A stretch of 64,000 nt of DNA. Source: Breviolum minutum Mf 1.05b.01. Its lineage: Eukaryota > Sar > Dinophyceae > Suessiales > Symbiodiniaceae. Shown one piece after another: positions 12,613 through 23,794 of the stretch; within the stretch, counting starts at the first letter, position 1; each line of letters opens with the position of its first letter. The position numbers and the translations under genes are program-made. The notes beneath the pieces are model-generated. The model did not search any database and had not been told where the DNA came from. It worked only from the letters and a program-made list of their open reading frames with translations. Location of the stretch: assembly GCA_000507305.1 (NCBI GenBank), contig DF239800.1, positions 129,542 to 193,541 of the forward strand, given 5' to 3'.

Positions 12613-13619
12613 AGATGAGCTTCCTCGGCTTGAGCATGATTTCCTACATTTCGACTACCGTGATTTTATGAGGAAGATGCAGAATCAATGCGTATATAAT
12701 ACCGTATATATATATATATTATACACCAAACAAGCAAGATCCCCTCAGGCAGAGCTTGCACTAAGACCTTGCTTGAGAATAATCTATAGAGGTAACAGAG
12801 GGACTTAGAGCTTGTGATGATCGCGAAACGCCATGTATGAACGAGGGCGGAATGCGATAGACTTTTGGTTCCTAGTCGCATCATGCTCGGTGTAGGCTCA
12901 TCGCTTTGATGTGCGCACTTCAAATGCGAGGTGCAAAACAGATTGGGGAAGTTACAGCATAAAGGAGTGGTCACATGCGTCTCAACAGATGTTGCAAGAA
13001 AAATGGTTGATTGGTATGTTACATACAAAACTCCATGAAATGGACTTCTTTTTTGAACAAATCAGTATAGTGGGAGGGAATATTCCTTTTTGTTGTTCGA
13101 AAGTATCTGATCAATACCCCTTGAAAACTGACATATCACCTGAAAAATTATGCTTGGAAGATGATTCATGTCCTTTTGAAATGGTCCCTTTGAAAAGGAC
13201 GTTTCGTTCAACTTCAGGGTGGTTTTGGGGCTCGAGAATCGCTCGGAACGACATGACACGCAGGAATTCGAGGTCTTTGGGGAAAAGTTCTGCAAGTGAT
13301 GTGTTCCAACAATTTGGGTGCCTAAATACCCCGAAACTAACATATGGCACCTGAAAAGATGCAATTTTGAAAGGGAACTATTTGTCAGCCATCCATTTTC
13401 GGGAGGGTAAATCTAAAACACGGTGAACATGAATGGCCATTGCTAGGAAACATCAGGAATCCATCGAGTGTGTTGATGATTCGTGATGCTCAGTACCCAA
13501 AATCAATTCAACCCCTAAGAAGTGGTTTAGTAAAAGCAATCCTCCGCCAAAATGGCCATCAAGACTTAAATGACGATCCAGTTTTTCGTGCGGTTTGCCA
13601 GAGGAACCACTCTGAATGA
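12613..13619 (+). CDS. Gene C exons, unknown function
   Basis: Proposed exons are 12613-12691 (acidic/aromatic, LEHDFLHFDYRDFMRKM, donor GTATAT), 12958-13013 (HKGVVTCVSTDVARKMVDW, donor GTATGT), 13264-13295 (EFEVFGEKFC, donor GTGATG) and 13457-13619 (open to TGA). The junction 13295 to 13457 agrees in phase: two leftover bases plus one complete a lysine codon. The first two joins are not phase-proven, and a different frame runs through 13264. Between the exons lies at least one family-1 element (13105-13206), and another partial one follows at about 13335. I do not recognise the product. Confidence 0.45.
13457..13619 (+). CDS. Gene C terminal exon
   Basis: There are 54 open codons after a CATCAG acceptor, including SIQPLRSGLVKAILRQNG and a final acidic/cysteine patch, closed by TGA at 13617. 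Its entry phase matches exon 13264-13295. The function is unknown. Confidence 0.55.
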
Positions 13620-14210
13620 TATTGAAATTTGTGTTAGTTTCTGTGAAGGCCACAAGGCTTTTGTACAGGATTCGTAAACCCTACATCCTGTTGCAAATGG
13701 AAAGGATGTTGTTCAGGATATTGGTGCTATTCCATGTCAATAGCAAGGCAAGACATACACCATGCATGTTGTACATCAGGGGAGAGGCACCGTTTTTGAA
13801 TAAACTCAGGAAACACGTGTCATTATTATCATCCAACGCAGCGCAGCAATAATCACTTAGGCAAATACAGGCCAACACCTGGTGCCAACATCAATTCATG
13901 CTTGATCATTCACCAACTATTCTGAATTGGTTGAATCCCAGTGATATCATCCCCACCTTTCTCCGAAGGGGTGATATATAGTTGAAATGCTCTTGATGGT
14001 TCAGAAAATTTGCGCAACCAGTTGAATTAGACAATTTTATCCCCGTGATTTCCACGTGTTATGACTTTTTCATACTTTTTGCATCAACACATTTCCAGCT
14101 TCTGCCTGGATCCTTCAACGCTGGATCCTAAATCGTCAGGTCTCCATTGATCCCAAACAAATTGTCCTTTTCAGAAGACCTTTCAAAAGGTCAGCGGAGC
14201 ATTAAACGAG

Positions 14211-14275
14211 ATACCCTCCCTGAAACTAACATCGCCACTAAAAATCAGGGGCTATGTTAGTTTCAGGGAGGGTAG
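14211..14275. repeat. Short family-1 element (65 nt)
   Basis: The arms ACCCTCCCTGAAACTAACAT and ATGTTAGTTTCAGGGAGGGT are perfect mirror copies around a short loop. This is the cleanest and shortest hairpin of the family and suggests a recent deletion derivative. Confidence 0.85.
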
Positions 14276-14329
14276 TCAATCTCGTAGTTAAGAGTGGTTG
14301 ATAGCAGACAGCAGATCTTCTGTTTGCAG

Positions 14330-15753
14330 AAATCCAAGACTCGGATGGGATCCCTGCAGATACAGGTTGGTGCAGATTTCTTTTGACAAAGGTCAATGAG
14401 TCATGGACAAGAAAAAACAAAAAAGATGAAGCTATGGATGAATAAGGGAGAATTGGTAATTAGTTTGTTCATTTACTCTACAAATCTAATGACCTTTAGC
14501 CATATCTCTTTTTATGACATCCGTTACATCAGCACCCTGAGAAACGTCTCCACTTTTCGGCATCCTGCCACAGGATGCCGACTACGGGAAGCCAGGATGA
14601 GTCGGCAAGCATCATTTATTGTCGCAAGGCTCTTGACTTCGTGCAACTTGAAAGAGTTGATGTGACTTTTCTAGGAGTTTACCTTCAAAGCTTTGGATCA
14701 AACTGGCAAGCTATGCAAATGCAAAACCTTTACGAGAAAGCCCATGTTGTTCACACCTTTGGGGCTGCTCAATAGTGTAGCCGGATGGTCAGACCTTGGA
14801 TATTACCAGAGCCACTTTTTTCACAGGGTGATTTGAGCCATGCATCATCCATTTTTGAAAGCCCAAAGTTTTTAGCACGTCATAACGACTTGTTGCTCCG
14901 TGAACAAGTTGAAAGGATGGGTGAAGATATATGTGAAGACAACATGGCAAGAGTTCGGATCTTGCACGACAAGCAATCAACCGCCCAAAGTGAATGTGTT
15001 TTTTTCAACTTCTCCACAAAAAAGCGAAGCCTTCGAAGGAATGACTAAACAAATTGGACAGTCCTACCAGGACATGTGAGCTGATGATGGGAATTTGGAG
15101 TTTCTTAGTCTTCCAGGTTCAATGATGTTGAATGCCTTCCCGATGATTTGGACATCGGTTTCAAGAATTGTACTGAAATACTGTGCCAGAAGGTTTTACA
15201 ACCCCATTTGTTCCAATTCATATCAGCCTGTTTAGATCACCCAACTTTCACAGCAGCAATCTTTCAAAAAATGCGAAGGTTGCCGCGCCTACGGGTCCGG
15301 TGTCAACGTCCTTCTCTGCAACAGGTGCCTCCTCAGCAAGGTCTTCAAGAGAGTTCCAGTGCTCCATCTTTACGGTGAGGCGTGGATTGTAACACACAAA
15401 TTTACCGATGGATTTTCCACCCAAAGATTGTTAGAGATAAGTGGAAGAATCACCGTCCTTTAGATGTAAAGACTGTTATCATGTTCATGACTTTTATTAG
15501 AAAGTCGTAAAAAGTCATAATGAGTGGATTCATGTTTATTTTGGGTGTAGATTCAAATGATTATGACCCTAATGATGTCGTGATCTAGCAGTTGCAGTTG
15601 GAAACACCAAGATGACAATCTCTGTTAGAGAAAACACTCTCCTTGATCCTACATCTAATGAGGTCACTTGCATGGAAAGGGTAGGTAGTTCATAGGGGAA
15701 TCCTTACGTTTCAGAAGGAATTTTCTCAGAAAACCAACAGCTCTGCGCTCTGA
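14330..15753 (+). CDS. Gene with zinc-finger-like exon
   Basis: Proposed exons are 14330-14365, 14574-14775, 14827-14995 (or open to 15048), 15117-15192, 15254-15374, 15589-15680 and 15715-15753 (TGA). The last four are phase-consistent: 15192 ends on a codon boundary, 15374 leaves one base that 15589 completes, and 15680 ends before GTAGGT on a codon boundary. Exon 15254 carries CxxC-x10-CxxC (CEGCRAYGSGVNVLLCNRC), which resembles a small zinc-binding finger. Its class is unclear. The first exons are assigned by proximity, and several have competing open frames. An alternative end reads in another frame from 15729 to a TGA near 15812. Confidence 0.55.
15254..15374 (+). CDS. Exon with Cys2-Cys2 finger-like motif
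   Basis: The exon runs from a TTCACAG acceptor to a GTGAGG donor. Two CxxC pairs are separated by ten residues and followed by a basic stretch (LLSKVFKRV). This spacing is typical of small zinc-binding modules. Only one of the three open frames shows it, and that frame is the one whose phase fits both neighbours. Confidence 0.6.
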
Positions 15754-17583
15754 GAATCCCTTGGACTTGCGAGTTGTCTGGATTGTGAATTCCATCCACT
15801 ACAAGTCGACATGATTCGCCAAGTTTTGGTTCGTTGCCTGAATGTTTTTTTTCTGTAATGAATTCCAAAGGAAGCCGACTTCACTTACTGTAACACATAG
15901 GATTGACACCCAACTTCTTTCTATGACATCACTCCCAAATTCAGCTTGATTCCAGCTGATGGCTGATGTTCGCGAATTGAGATCTTTTTTGGGGGCTTCA
16001 CCTCACTTCAGGGAACAAACAGGAAGCAAAGAGGCAAAAGAAATAGGGGAAAGCTTCCCATCACCAAACGATTCAGGTGGTTGAATTCTGCTCGATTCTA
16101 GATCAACATCATACTGTTGATGGAAGAAATCCTGCTAACCATCTGGGATGTGTAATATCTTGTAAATGATGGAACAAACTACCTATCAACTGGTGCAAGA
16201 TTTCTTCCATCAACTGTATTTTATGTGTTTTTTTTGCTGCGAAAAACATCCACAACTTCTCTAGTCCAAACCTATGACCAACCTTTACCCCTGAGTGTCA
16301 GAAGTTTTACCATGTTGGATGACCGTTTGTCAAAAAGGTGTTTTGGTTGTGGGGTATCGTAGATTGGAATGGATCATATATATGTATGATTTATATATAA
16401 TATATATGTTCATGTAGATGTTCAGATTTGTAGCCAAAACAAGCGGCTTCAAAGCCGTATAAAGTGTACAAAGTGACAAGTGAAGGTGGAAAGGATCCAC
16501 CAATCCATCATATCAAGGATACCCCAATGAATTGTTTTCCACATTGACAAAACAGTGGGGTTTGGAGAAGGGTTGTTGTGCATGTTTTTTTCATTCATTG
16601 CAAAAAAAATCTGAGTGCAAATCATGCAACTCGTAGCCAGGTTTGAGTTGATCTTCGTTCCATGGAAACGTTTGTACCATAAGTCCCATAGGTTGTACAG
16701 TGACATTTTTCCCGGTGCCAAGATGGTGCTGGGAAAATAGTCCATACTGGGGCGAAGCTGCCTGGTGTTTTAAAGATTGTACAAAGGGGTGAGATGTAGC
16801 AAAAGGGAGAGAAGAAAGTTGGGTACACAAAATTGTTGCATGTACTATACCCTGTAAGGCAAGACTTATTGATTTTGATATGTGTATCATAACCATGTTA
16901 GCCATGACCGCCCTCCAAAACAATAAAGATGTTCATTAGGAAACCTTAACGACATGTTCCAGCTATTGTGTTTTCGGGCTTCTCCTGTTAGGCCCAACAT
17001 GGAACAGAAACGGTCTAATATGTCCATATTAAAGAGTCCCAAGGTGCCGAATATGACTTCCGACCATTCTTTTCCTGACGCATTTTAGTTCTTGGGAGGT
17101 ACAAAATATATAATGTATTTTGTATATAAATATGCTGCCTTGCAAAGATGTAGTTTGGCTGTGCTTCCGAGGTCGAAATTTTTGCTTGGGATGTACTTGA
17201 ATAGAAACCGGATAGTGCATGACAATGATGATTGAAGACTTGAAGATACAACGCAATTTTTCACGAGCAACTTGCACTCCGTGTCCACCGTGATCTACGC
17301 AGTGAATGGTGGTTCATGACCCTTACAAATAGGAGTACATAAATCACATAGACTTTTTAGGGGCGGAAGCGTTACTTGTTTCCTTTACTTCCAAACACAT
17401 GTTGCCTGTACATATACTGCATCGGCATCATTCACATGCTTTGACTTTTTCCTCATACTTGATTGATTTATTCACCTCTCAAGCTAATCATGCTGGCTGT
17501 CCCTATGTTTATTTTAAAGGTGATGCCAGCTAGGGAGTGTATCCACGGAGTCTTGTTTCTATGGAAGGGTGTCAATTCTGAAG
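15754..17583. other. Mixed stretch with weak exon candidates
   Basis: A family-2 element lies at about 16111-16220. Near 16640-16740 both strands have protein-like open frames and I cannot choose between them. A small plus-strand candidate (EVEIFAWD, about 17151-17190, donor GTACTT) is also possible. Nothing here is firm. Confidence 0.3.
16111..16220. repeat. Family-2 inverted-repeat element
   Basis: The ends read ACTGTTGATGGAAGAAATCC and GATTTCTTCCATCAACTGT, with the family core GGGATGTGTAATATCTTGTAAA and an AACAAACTACC motif between them. Confidence 0.75.
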
Positions 17584-17737
17584 TGGGACAATGGATTTTG
17601 CGTGGCACCCTTATGGGTCAATGTACCAAGTGGCCATGGGCTTCAGCATTGCATGGAAGCGGGGATATGCAAAACAAACCAACAGTAGAGCACCCACAAA
17701 TAATTCATGGCTGCCTTCAATTCATAGTGGAAGCAAT
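17584..17737 (+). CDS. Exon, unknown function
   Basis: An open frame follows a CTGAAG acceptor and reads MDFAWHPYGSMYQVAMGFSI and onward. The frame stays open to about 17826, with candidate donors GTGCTTG at 17738 and GTTTTTTG further on. The overlapping upstream frame is also open, which lowers confidence. Confidence 0.45.
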
Positions 17738-17951
17738 GTGCTTGTTAATTTCAATATTGACAAAGATCAAGAGTTTTTAGGGAACTTGCAGCTTGCAACT
17801 AAACGACTTGTTTTTTGTTATTTGATATTGATATTTCCCAAAACTGATATGAATCTTAATGAAGACCATCCATGTTTGAAATATGTTCGGATTCCATGTG
17901 TTTATTAAATAAATGTGTCTTGGTCATCACACTCCCACCATGTTTTCCTGG

Positions 17952-18071
17952 TGCACACATCAGCGTGTTCTACCGTGAGGGTTTTTTGGCAGATTCGAGT
18001 TGTTTTTCCTTCAGCCATGGAGCAACTGGTAGGACCAAGTGGTACAGGCTTGGAGGATTTCTTTATTGGTA
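17952..18071 (+). CDS. Possible terminal exon, unknown function
   Basis: After a CATCAG the plus frame reads VFYREGFLADSSCFSFSHG and onward to TAG at about 18071. A second possible acceptor (CCTTCAG before CCATGGAGC) opens another frame with a GTAGCTC donor. Either may be used. Confidence 0.35.
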
Positions 18072-18772
18072 GCTCTTGAGGGTATCGGGGTTCACTTGAT
18101 GGGAAGCGAAAAAAGTTTAGAACCATTTGTGGGATGAAAAATTGTTTGAGCTTAACCTGGTTCCAGCGAGTGTGAATATGGAGAATGGCTTGGTGGATGT
18201 TTTTCGAGCTGTCACAAAGAGGACCAATGGAATGATGGACTCCTAATGATTAAAATAATGTGGGGTTTCATGATGTTAGTAACTGTTAGTCGCTGTTCAC
18301 AGGGAGTTGAAGAAGACTTGGAACCCCCCCTCCCAATGCTGTTTTGCTTAGCTAAAGAACGAATGAGAGAACCATTAACAAAGTTGAGTTGAGTTGAACT
18401 AATTATCATCAAACAAAGCAAGGTTGAAGATTTCAGAACCCAGGAAAAGAGGGGTGCTTCAAGCAAATATAACAAGGATTAAAATGTCAAGGGTTCGGAT
18501 CTTACTGCCTTGAAACGTGTGGCTTTCATCTTGCCACCTGGAAGGCCCCAGTAGTTGGACCTCTGCATTGATGGAGTTGCAATCTGGCAGGTGGGATGAA
18601 ATGTTTTTTTGGGGTCCCGGCCCATTTTCAGGGGCAAGCTAGCGGTTAGTTTCAGGGAGGGAAAATTCAAAGCGTTTTGTGAGGTTCAGCTATTGATGTT
18701 GGTTGACTTTCGGGAACCCATCGTTTGCATCTACACTCATTGAAATCAAATGCATGTGAACATGTTTTCTAG

Positions 18773-18866
18773 GTGGCGGTTTCAAATATGTTTTATTTTC
18801 ACTGCTATTTGGGGAAATAATCGAATCTGACTAATATTTTTCAGATGGTTTGAAACCACCAACTAG
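18773..18866. repeat. Family-4 GT...AG element
   Basis: It begins GTGGCGGTTTCAAATATG just after CTAG and ends TTTGAAACCACCAACTAG. The whole unit has intron-like GT and AG tips. The core matches other family-4 copies (CTATTTGGGGAAATAATC). Confidence 0.75.
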
Positions 18867-19012
18867 TTTTGCTCAATTCAAAAAAATCAATGTGGTGGAT
18901 ATGATCACATGGGGTGAACCTTGAGGAATTCATTAGACTCAGACCAAACGCCACGGCCAGGTCAGGAGGAAACTTCTCCTTAGAACTTTGGCGGTTTTAT
19001 GAATCCTTTCAG

Positions 19013-20308
19013 GACGGTCATCCACCAGCCCAAGCTGTGTTAGTGGGAGAGTGGTAAGGGCATCCGACATCCCACAACAAGCGCCACGTTGCCCCAAGAA
19101 GAAACCCACCCAACGCGCGGACTGAATATCATTTGGGGATGCTAAAATTTCAACATTTTTGGCATTGGCAAAAAAAGGCCTGTGCTCACAAATCTTCTTC
19201 ATGGATCGGACTGAGCAGATACTACTTAGGAGTAAAAGGCGAGACGGACACGAGGTTCGCAGTCAAGTTCTGTTTGTTGGTGCGTGTTTACAACAGAGTG
19301 CTAGAGTGTAGCTCTATGCTTGTTGAAACTGCATTTTTTTGCATCTATTCATCATCCGTATTTGTTTCACGATGTGGCAAACATGTGTGGACCATAGATG
19401 TGTGATTGCCAGCAATATAGACAGTACAGTGCTGCTACTTTTATCATTGTATGAAAAATATTTGAATTCCTCATAGTACTTGAGTATAAGTAAATGCAGA
19501 CACACACAAAAAAAAACATGTATGTAAAACATGGTGACCACGTTCAGGCGGTACAACTGTGTGTCTCTACCTACAGCTACCACCAGGAGCCAATCTCCAT
19601 GAAAACGGGCACATTTTCCTCCCAGGTGTGGGTTTGTAGGCTTCCGTGCTTGCGTTGATGGACAAATTTATGGACAAAGAAGTTGATAGAAAATATCTGA
19701 TTTATCCTGTTGACTCCAAGATGTATGCCTTATCGTTGTCTATGAAAAACATCGGCCATTGAAAACTTTTGATCAGAACTTTGCAATTACCCTTGGTTGC
19801 TTTGTTCAACATCAGAGGAGTGCTCAAAAATCCTGGATATTTCTTGGAAATACAACGACAGATTATACCCTCCCTAAAACTACCGTGGCCCTTGAAAATG
19901 GACCTTCCCAAAAGGACGTTTCATCTTACAACCATGGATTTTCAGGGGCAAGATGTTACTTTCACAGGGGTCACATACTACAGTATTGCCATTTGTAAAA
20001 CAGCATTGGCATGACCATGAAGAAAAAGGAATCCCTACCTACCAGGACGTCCATTCCATATCATCATGCCAGGCCCGTCGCTCTTCCGTGCGCCGTGAGG
20101 AGACTATCGAGACGATATCCATTGGGGGCTTATTAATTTGTAGCCACATGTTCCATGGATCATGGGAGTCTAGGGGTGCCCCCACAAGGCAACCCTTCCC
20201 AGCAAATAAGGCCGTATTCAGGGATCATGAAGAGATGAAAAGGGTTTGATATGGCTTTATTTCCTCGGCAGGGGTTGCCTTTGCGGGGGGACCCTTAGAT
20301 TCCCTTGA
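19013..20308 (+). CDS. Cysteine-containing multi-exon gene D
   Basis: Exons are 19013-19053 (donor GTAAGG), 19219-19279 (YYLGVKGETDTRFAVKFC, donor GTGCGT), 19626-19678 (CGFVGFRACVDGQIYGQ), 19777-19860, 19968-20167 and 20299-20308 (TGA). The last three are phase-consistent. Exon 19777 has 28 exact codons and is followed by a family-1 element flanked by GA and AG. Exon 19968 ends before GTCTAG, and the following 131-nt intron is exactly one family-6 element. After it only EFP and a stop remain. Whether the three upstream exons belong to this gene is inferred. Possible earlier cysteine-rich pieces lie near 18175 and 18484. I do not know the function. Confidence 0.5.
19861..19967. repeat. Family-1 element acting as a GA-AG intron
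   Basis: The left end GATTATACCCTCCC and the right end GTTACTTTCACAG bound a 107-nt element with the CCTTGAAAATGG / ATTTTCAGGGGC arms typical of the family. Excision from GA to AG joins two frames on a codon boundary. Confidence 0.65.
19968..20167 (+). CDS. Gene D exon between two elements
   Basis: A 200-nt open exon is bounded on the left by a family-1 element and on the right by a family-6 element. It reads VLPFVKQHWHDHEEKGIPTY and continues basic and Ser/Thr-rich. It leaves two bases that the 10-nt terminal exon completes. Confidence 0.6.
20168..20298. repeat. Family-6 element that equals an intron
   Basis: The arm GTCTAGGGGTGCCCCCACAA is mirrored by TTGCGGGGGGACCCTTAG, with further matching GGCAACCC and GGGTTGCC blocks and AATAAGGCC / GGCTTTATT inside. 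It starts GT and ends AG. Removing the 131 nt leaves an in-frame stop three codons on. Confidence 0.75.
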
Positions 20309-21297
20309 ATTGAGACTGCAACATGATATATTCACAGTAACACGGTTTATGTAGCTGTATTTGATCCACTAATGGCAAATGTACCAGACACGAGAGCCTT
20401 TGACGCAAAAGCCTTGTTGTAATTATACAATGCTTTTGGGGCATCCTTATCATTTACTTTAACAAGAATCGAGAAAAAGCAAGAATTGACTAGGATTTGG
20501 GCGTCAATTTAGATGTCAAGGAGCGACGGTTTTTAGATGTTTTGAGAGGGAAAAGGGTCACCTACAGCTGAGTTGATGCTATAGACAGATGCCTTTATGA
20601 GTTGTGTTGTCCAAGTAATGTACTGCGTTTCTGTTTTTGGGATTATTGGAGGTGCAACATGCATGATTTCGCAGTGACTTTTAAGTCTGTGTTCGCATTA
20701 GCTTGTACTTGCTAAATTGGACTGCAACGTACGTGAACATGTGCAAGCCTTTTGAGCCCAGACCGATTGTATGGCATTTAAAGCGACCCCAAGAAATTGA
20801 TTTTTTTGGTATGCCTTTCCGGCCTTGATGAAATGGTAACAACATGTCCAACTAGATATTGGAGAACTTGTAAACCTTCAAATTCAAAGACGTGTTGCTT
20901 AGCTTATTGAAACATTGGGAGAAAAGGTAGAGATGTTGTGTCTCCAGTGCATCTGCCAAAACTGATTAATGAGGCTGATAGACCAAATTTAGCACACCAC
21001 TTGGGATGGTTAAGTTAAATCATTGCAATTGGATTTTCGTTTGGGATGTTTGTATGTAGTTGTCCAGTCAGATGCTGTAAAGTGGTTTTCTCCATCAGCA
21101 GTCATGGCCTTTTTGGGCCGTGATAAATGCTAAAGAATACGTAAACTCTGGAACCATAGGGACTCCTGACAATCCTAAAGATTCCTGGAAATTCTAGTAA
21201 TTCCTGGAAACCCAGAGGCTCTTGGGAAGCTCCCATATGATGCTAACAATTGTTGGTGTTCTCCGATGATGCCCGTTGCTGCTTTGGTTTGTTCCAG
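20309..21297. other. No gene seen
   Basis: I found no exon with convincing splice signals between the end of gene D and the exon at 21298. The sequence is AT-leaning and is probably intergenic, or upstream of gene E. Confidence 0.35.
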
Positions 21298-21572
21298 GAT
21301 CTTCGAGTTACCCTTTCGGGACATTACCGTCTTCGAGAGGCCCAGCTGGCGAAATTCAGTTCTTTTGGAACCACCTGACTCAGCGGTTCCCTGGTTCAGT
21401 GGAAAAACTACATGCCTCCAAGACGGTTACAATGCCGGGAATGTTTGACAGCTCACCCCTGAAAATATTACCATCCCAAGACATGGGCCCATGGGCTATG
21501 CTGACCAACTACTTGGAGCTGAGTCCCCGGGCCCCATGTTTCATGCCGGTGGGTTCATGTGGCTTCCCATAA
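21298..21572 (+). CDS. Gene E 3' exon(s), unknown function
   Basis: After a GTTCCAG acceptor one frame reads EIQFFWNHLTQRFPGSVEKL and onward, open to TAA at 21570. A donor GTTTGACAG sits at about 21443, immediately before a degenerate family-1 arm (CACCCCTGAAAATATTACC), so an intron may start there. A second frame is also open over most of the stretch (ITVFERPSW). I prefer the first on its overall composition. Confidence 0.45.
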
Positions 21573-22068
21573 GTCATCCCTGCATTAAATGCATAGTTGT
21601 TCATCCTTTTTTTAACGCCTTTTACAACACAAGTTGCTAAGGTCTTTGCTGGCGGTGTTCGTTAAAACCATTTGCTTAGAGCAGCTTCAAGCTTGCTTGT
21701 TCAACATGAGGGTCAGTTTACCAAGGTCATGGATATCATGTATTTTCATGTATGGGTTATGTGACATCTATGTGTTGTGTGCAATCATTCTCATTCATAT
21801 ACGGCACTCGGATTTTTGGATGGTAAATGCAAGGAACTAGACTTTTGATCTATATCTTTACAAACGTAACAATTTTCACAGATGGTATTCCAAGATGATT
21901 TGCCTCCGCATGAACAACAATACGGACAATACGTAGTTAAAGTCAAAGCCCAGCGTATAAACTGTATTCTATTGCAAATCTAGCAACAACTTGTCTCATA
22001 CCCCTTTGCTCCATGTATTAGGAACATTTACCTACATTTGGCTTAAATTTATGGCAAATGTAAGGTAC
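21573..22068. other. Short intergenic stretch
   Basis: Nothing is supported here except the family-5 element at its right edge (22015-22068). It separates a plus-strand 3' end from a minus-strand exon, so transcription here would be convergent. Confidence 0.35.
22015..22068 (-). repeat. Family-5 element at a minus-strand donor
   Basis: Read on the minus strand it begins GTACCTTACATTTGCCATAA and continues with CCAAATGTAGGTAAATG, matching the plus-strand copies at 1108 and 39478. Its first bases provide the GT donor for the minus-strand exon 22069-22243. Confidence 0.65.
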
Positions 22069-22243
22069 ACATTCCATACATGGAACGTTTGGCACATATA
22101 TGTTTTCCCGGTCAAACTCCGAAGGTTCGCAAAATCCGCTGCCCGCTTTCGATGATGTCAGGTGCCAGGCATGGCTTTCTCTGGTTTCAGCGAAGATGGC
22201 TTGAACCAGGCACAACGAGACCCCAATCAGGCAGTACGAATAA
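22069..22243 (-). CDS. Minus-strand exon, possible secreted or membrane protein
   Basis: On the minus strand the exon follows a CTTTCAG acceptor and opens with a hydrophobic run (CLIGVSLCLVQAIFA), then a polar region with several cysteines (FCEPSEF, PCMEC). It ends before GTACC, the tip of a family-5 element. The hydrophobic start suggests a signal or membrane segment. I could not find its first exon, and the name is unknown. Confidence 0.5.
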
Positions 22244-22265
22244 CTGAAAGAGAGGGATTCCTAGC

Positions 22266-22384
22266 CTCCCTGAAACTAGCAGCAAAAGCACCCTGAAAAT
22301 GGTGGATGTTTGGAATTTTGGAAGATGAACATGTCCTTTTGGGATGGCCCATTTTTCAGGGGCTGTCTTAGTTTTGGGGAAGGT
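22266..22384. repeat. Family-1 inverted-repeat element
   Basis: The left arm CCTCCCTGAAACTAGCAGC and the right arm TTTTCAGGGGCTGTCTTAG followed by TTTTGGGGAAGG are mirror copies. It lies just upstream, on the minus strand, of the exon 22069-22243, and so is probably in the preceding intron. Confidence 0.7.
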
Positions 22385-23359
22385 ATACCTTTTTTTAAAG
22401 ACGGTTTCCAAAAAATGATCAACGAGGTGGTTTTCTTTCACAATTCTGTGTAATTTGTTGAAGTATCGAAGGGTGCAAGTTTGTCACATTGTGAGGTCTT
22501 TTCGTTTTTCGGGACATGACCACCCTGCAAGTTCGGATACCAAAAACTGCGCATGTGATTGTATGTAAGCATTTCGAAATCTCTGAGTCACTGGTTTTAG
22601 AGTTGTTGAATACAACATCCCTTGATCCAATACATGCTGTTCACTACAGGTCATGTTTCGAAAAGTGGGGATCTTGTAATTCACGAGATGGCCAAAGGTA
22701 TATTTTTGAATGTAATGAATGCACAAAATAAAGTTATATAATTTAACCATATATAACCCAAACTTGTAATGACTTAAGTGATGTCAGCCTAGATTTTAGG
22801 GATAAATTACTTGTACTTCAGTTATTGGATGAGAGGTCAATCAACCCCTCCCTTCACCGATTTGGACCAGATATCAACATGTATGATTTTGATCCTTGAA
22901 ACTATTGGGGACTTTGACAGGTTTGCATATGTTTTTTGAACTTTAGCCTTTATATATCTTTTGATAATGCAATTCACTTCACTGTACATGGAAACGTATC
23001 ATGAAGTTGTATTTCATCCCACTGGTTGATTCACGTTGCTTGAGTGTAGCCTAAGTCATAGGAATCCCAATCTACAATCACATGACCGTTTCGACCTTTG
23101 CAGTCAGTTCGTTTGTACTGCAGCTTGGCCTAAAACAATAATACTGCTTAGAACAAACATCACCTTTGTTCCATCATAAGATTCACATAATGTGTTCTCA
23201 TCCAAAATCAAAAACAGAAGTTTTTTCATCAGATCGACATGCTTGAAGTGATGGACATGACTCCGTAACAATGAAATGAGATCCAGCTCCTGCATGCCCT
23301 TCCTTCTATTGTCACCTCGTCCATACGGTCCTAGCGACGGACATCGACCACGCAAAGCC

Positions 23360-23453
23360 ATGGCAGCAGATTTCATCCTGGATACTGTCGCAGTTTGCTT
23401 CGCAGTGTTTTTCATGACAGCTCCTCTATCTCAGCATCTCGATATGATATCTT
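23360..23453 (+). CDS. SWEET exon 1: start and helix 1
   Basis: The start is ATG at 23360 (context AAGCCATGG), giving MAADFILDTVAVCFAVFFM and the helix-1 APLS motif. A 36-nt GT-AG segment (23454-23489) separates it from the next piece. It preserves frame, so it may be a tiny intron or coding, but the family's usual spacing favours an intron. Confidence 0.75.
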
Positions 23454-23664
23454 GTGTTGAATATTTTTTTTCATTGCTTGTTGTTTCAGGTGAAAGGCAA
23501 GATTCCACTGAGATACGGGTATGTTTAGATTTATTTTAGCAAGTTTAGGATTATTTTTTAGGGAGGGGTCTACTTCAATGGATGTTGCTCATCCAATTTT
23601 GACTCTCCAAGATTTAGTCCGCCTTGGGAAGCTTCAATATGACGTTGGGTGGCCAGCTGCGGGG

Positions 23665-23707
<43 letters not shown>

Positions 23708-23759
23708 CTTGTTCTTGTTCTTGTTCTTGTTCTTGTTCTTGTTCTTGTTCTTGTTGTGG

Positions 23760-23794
<35 letters not shown>

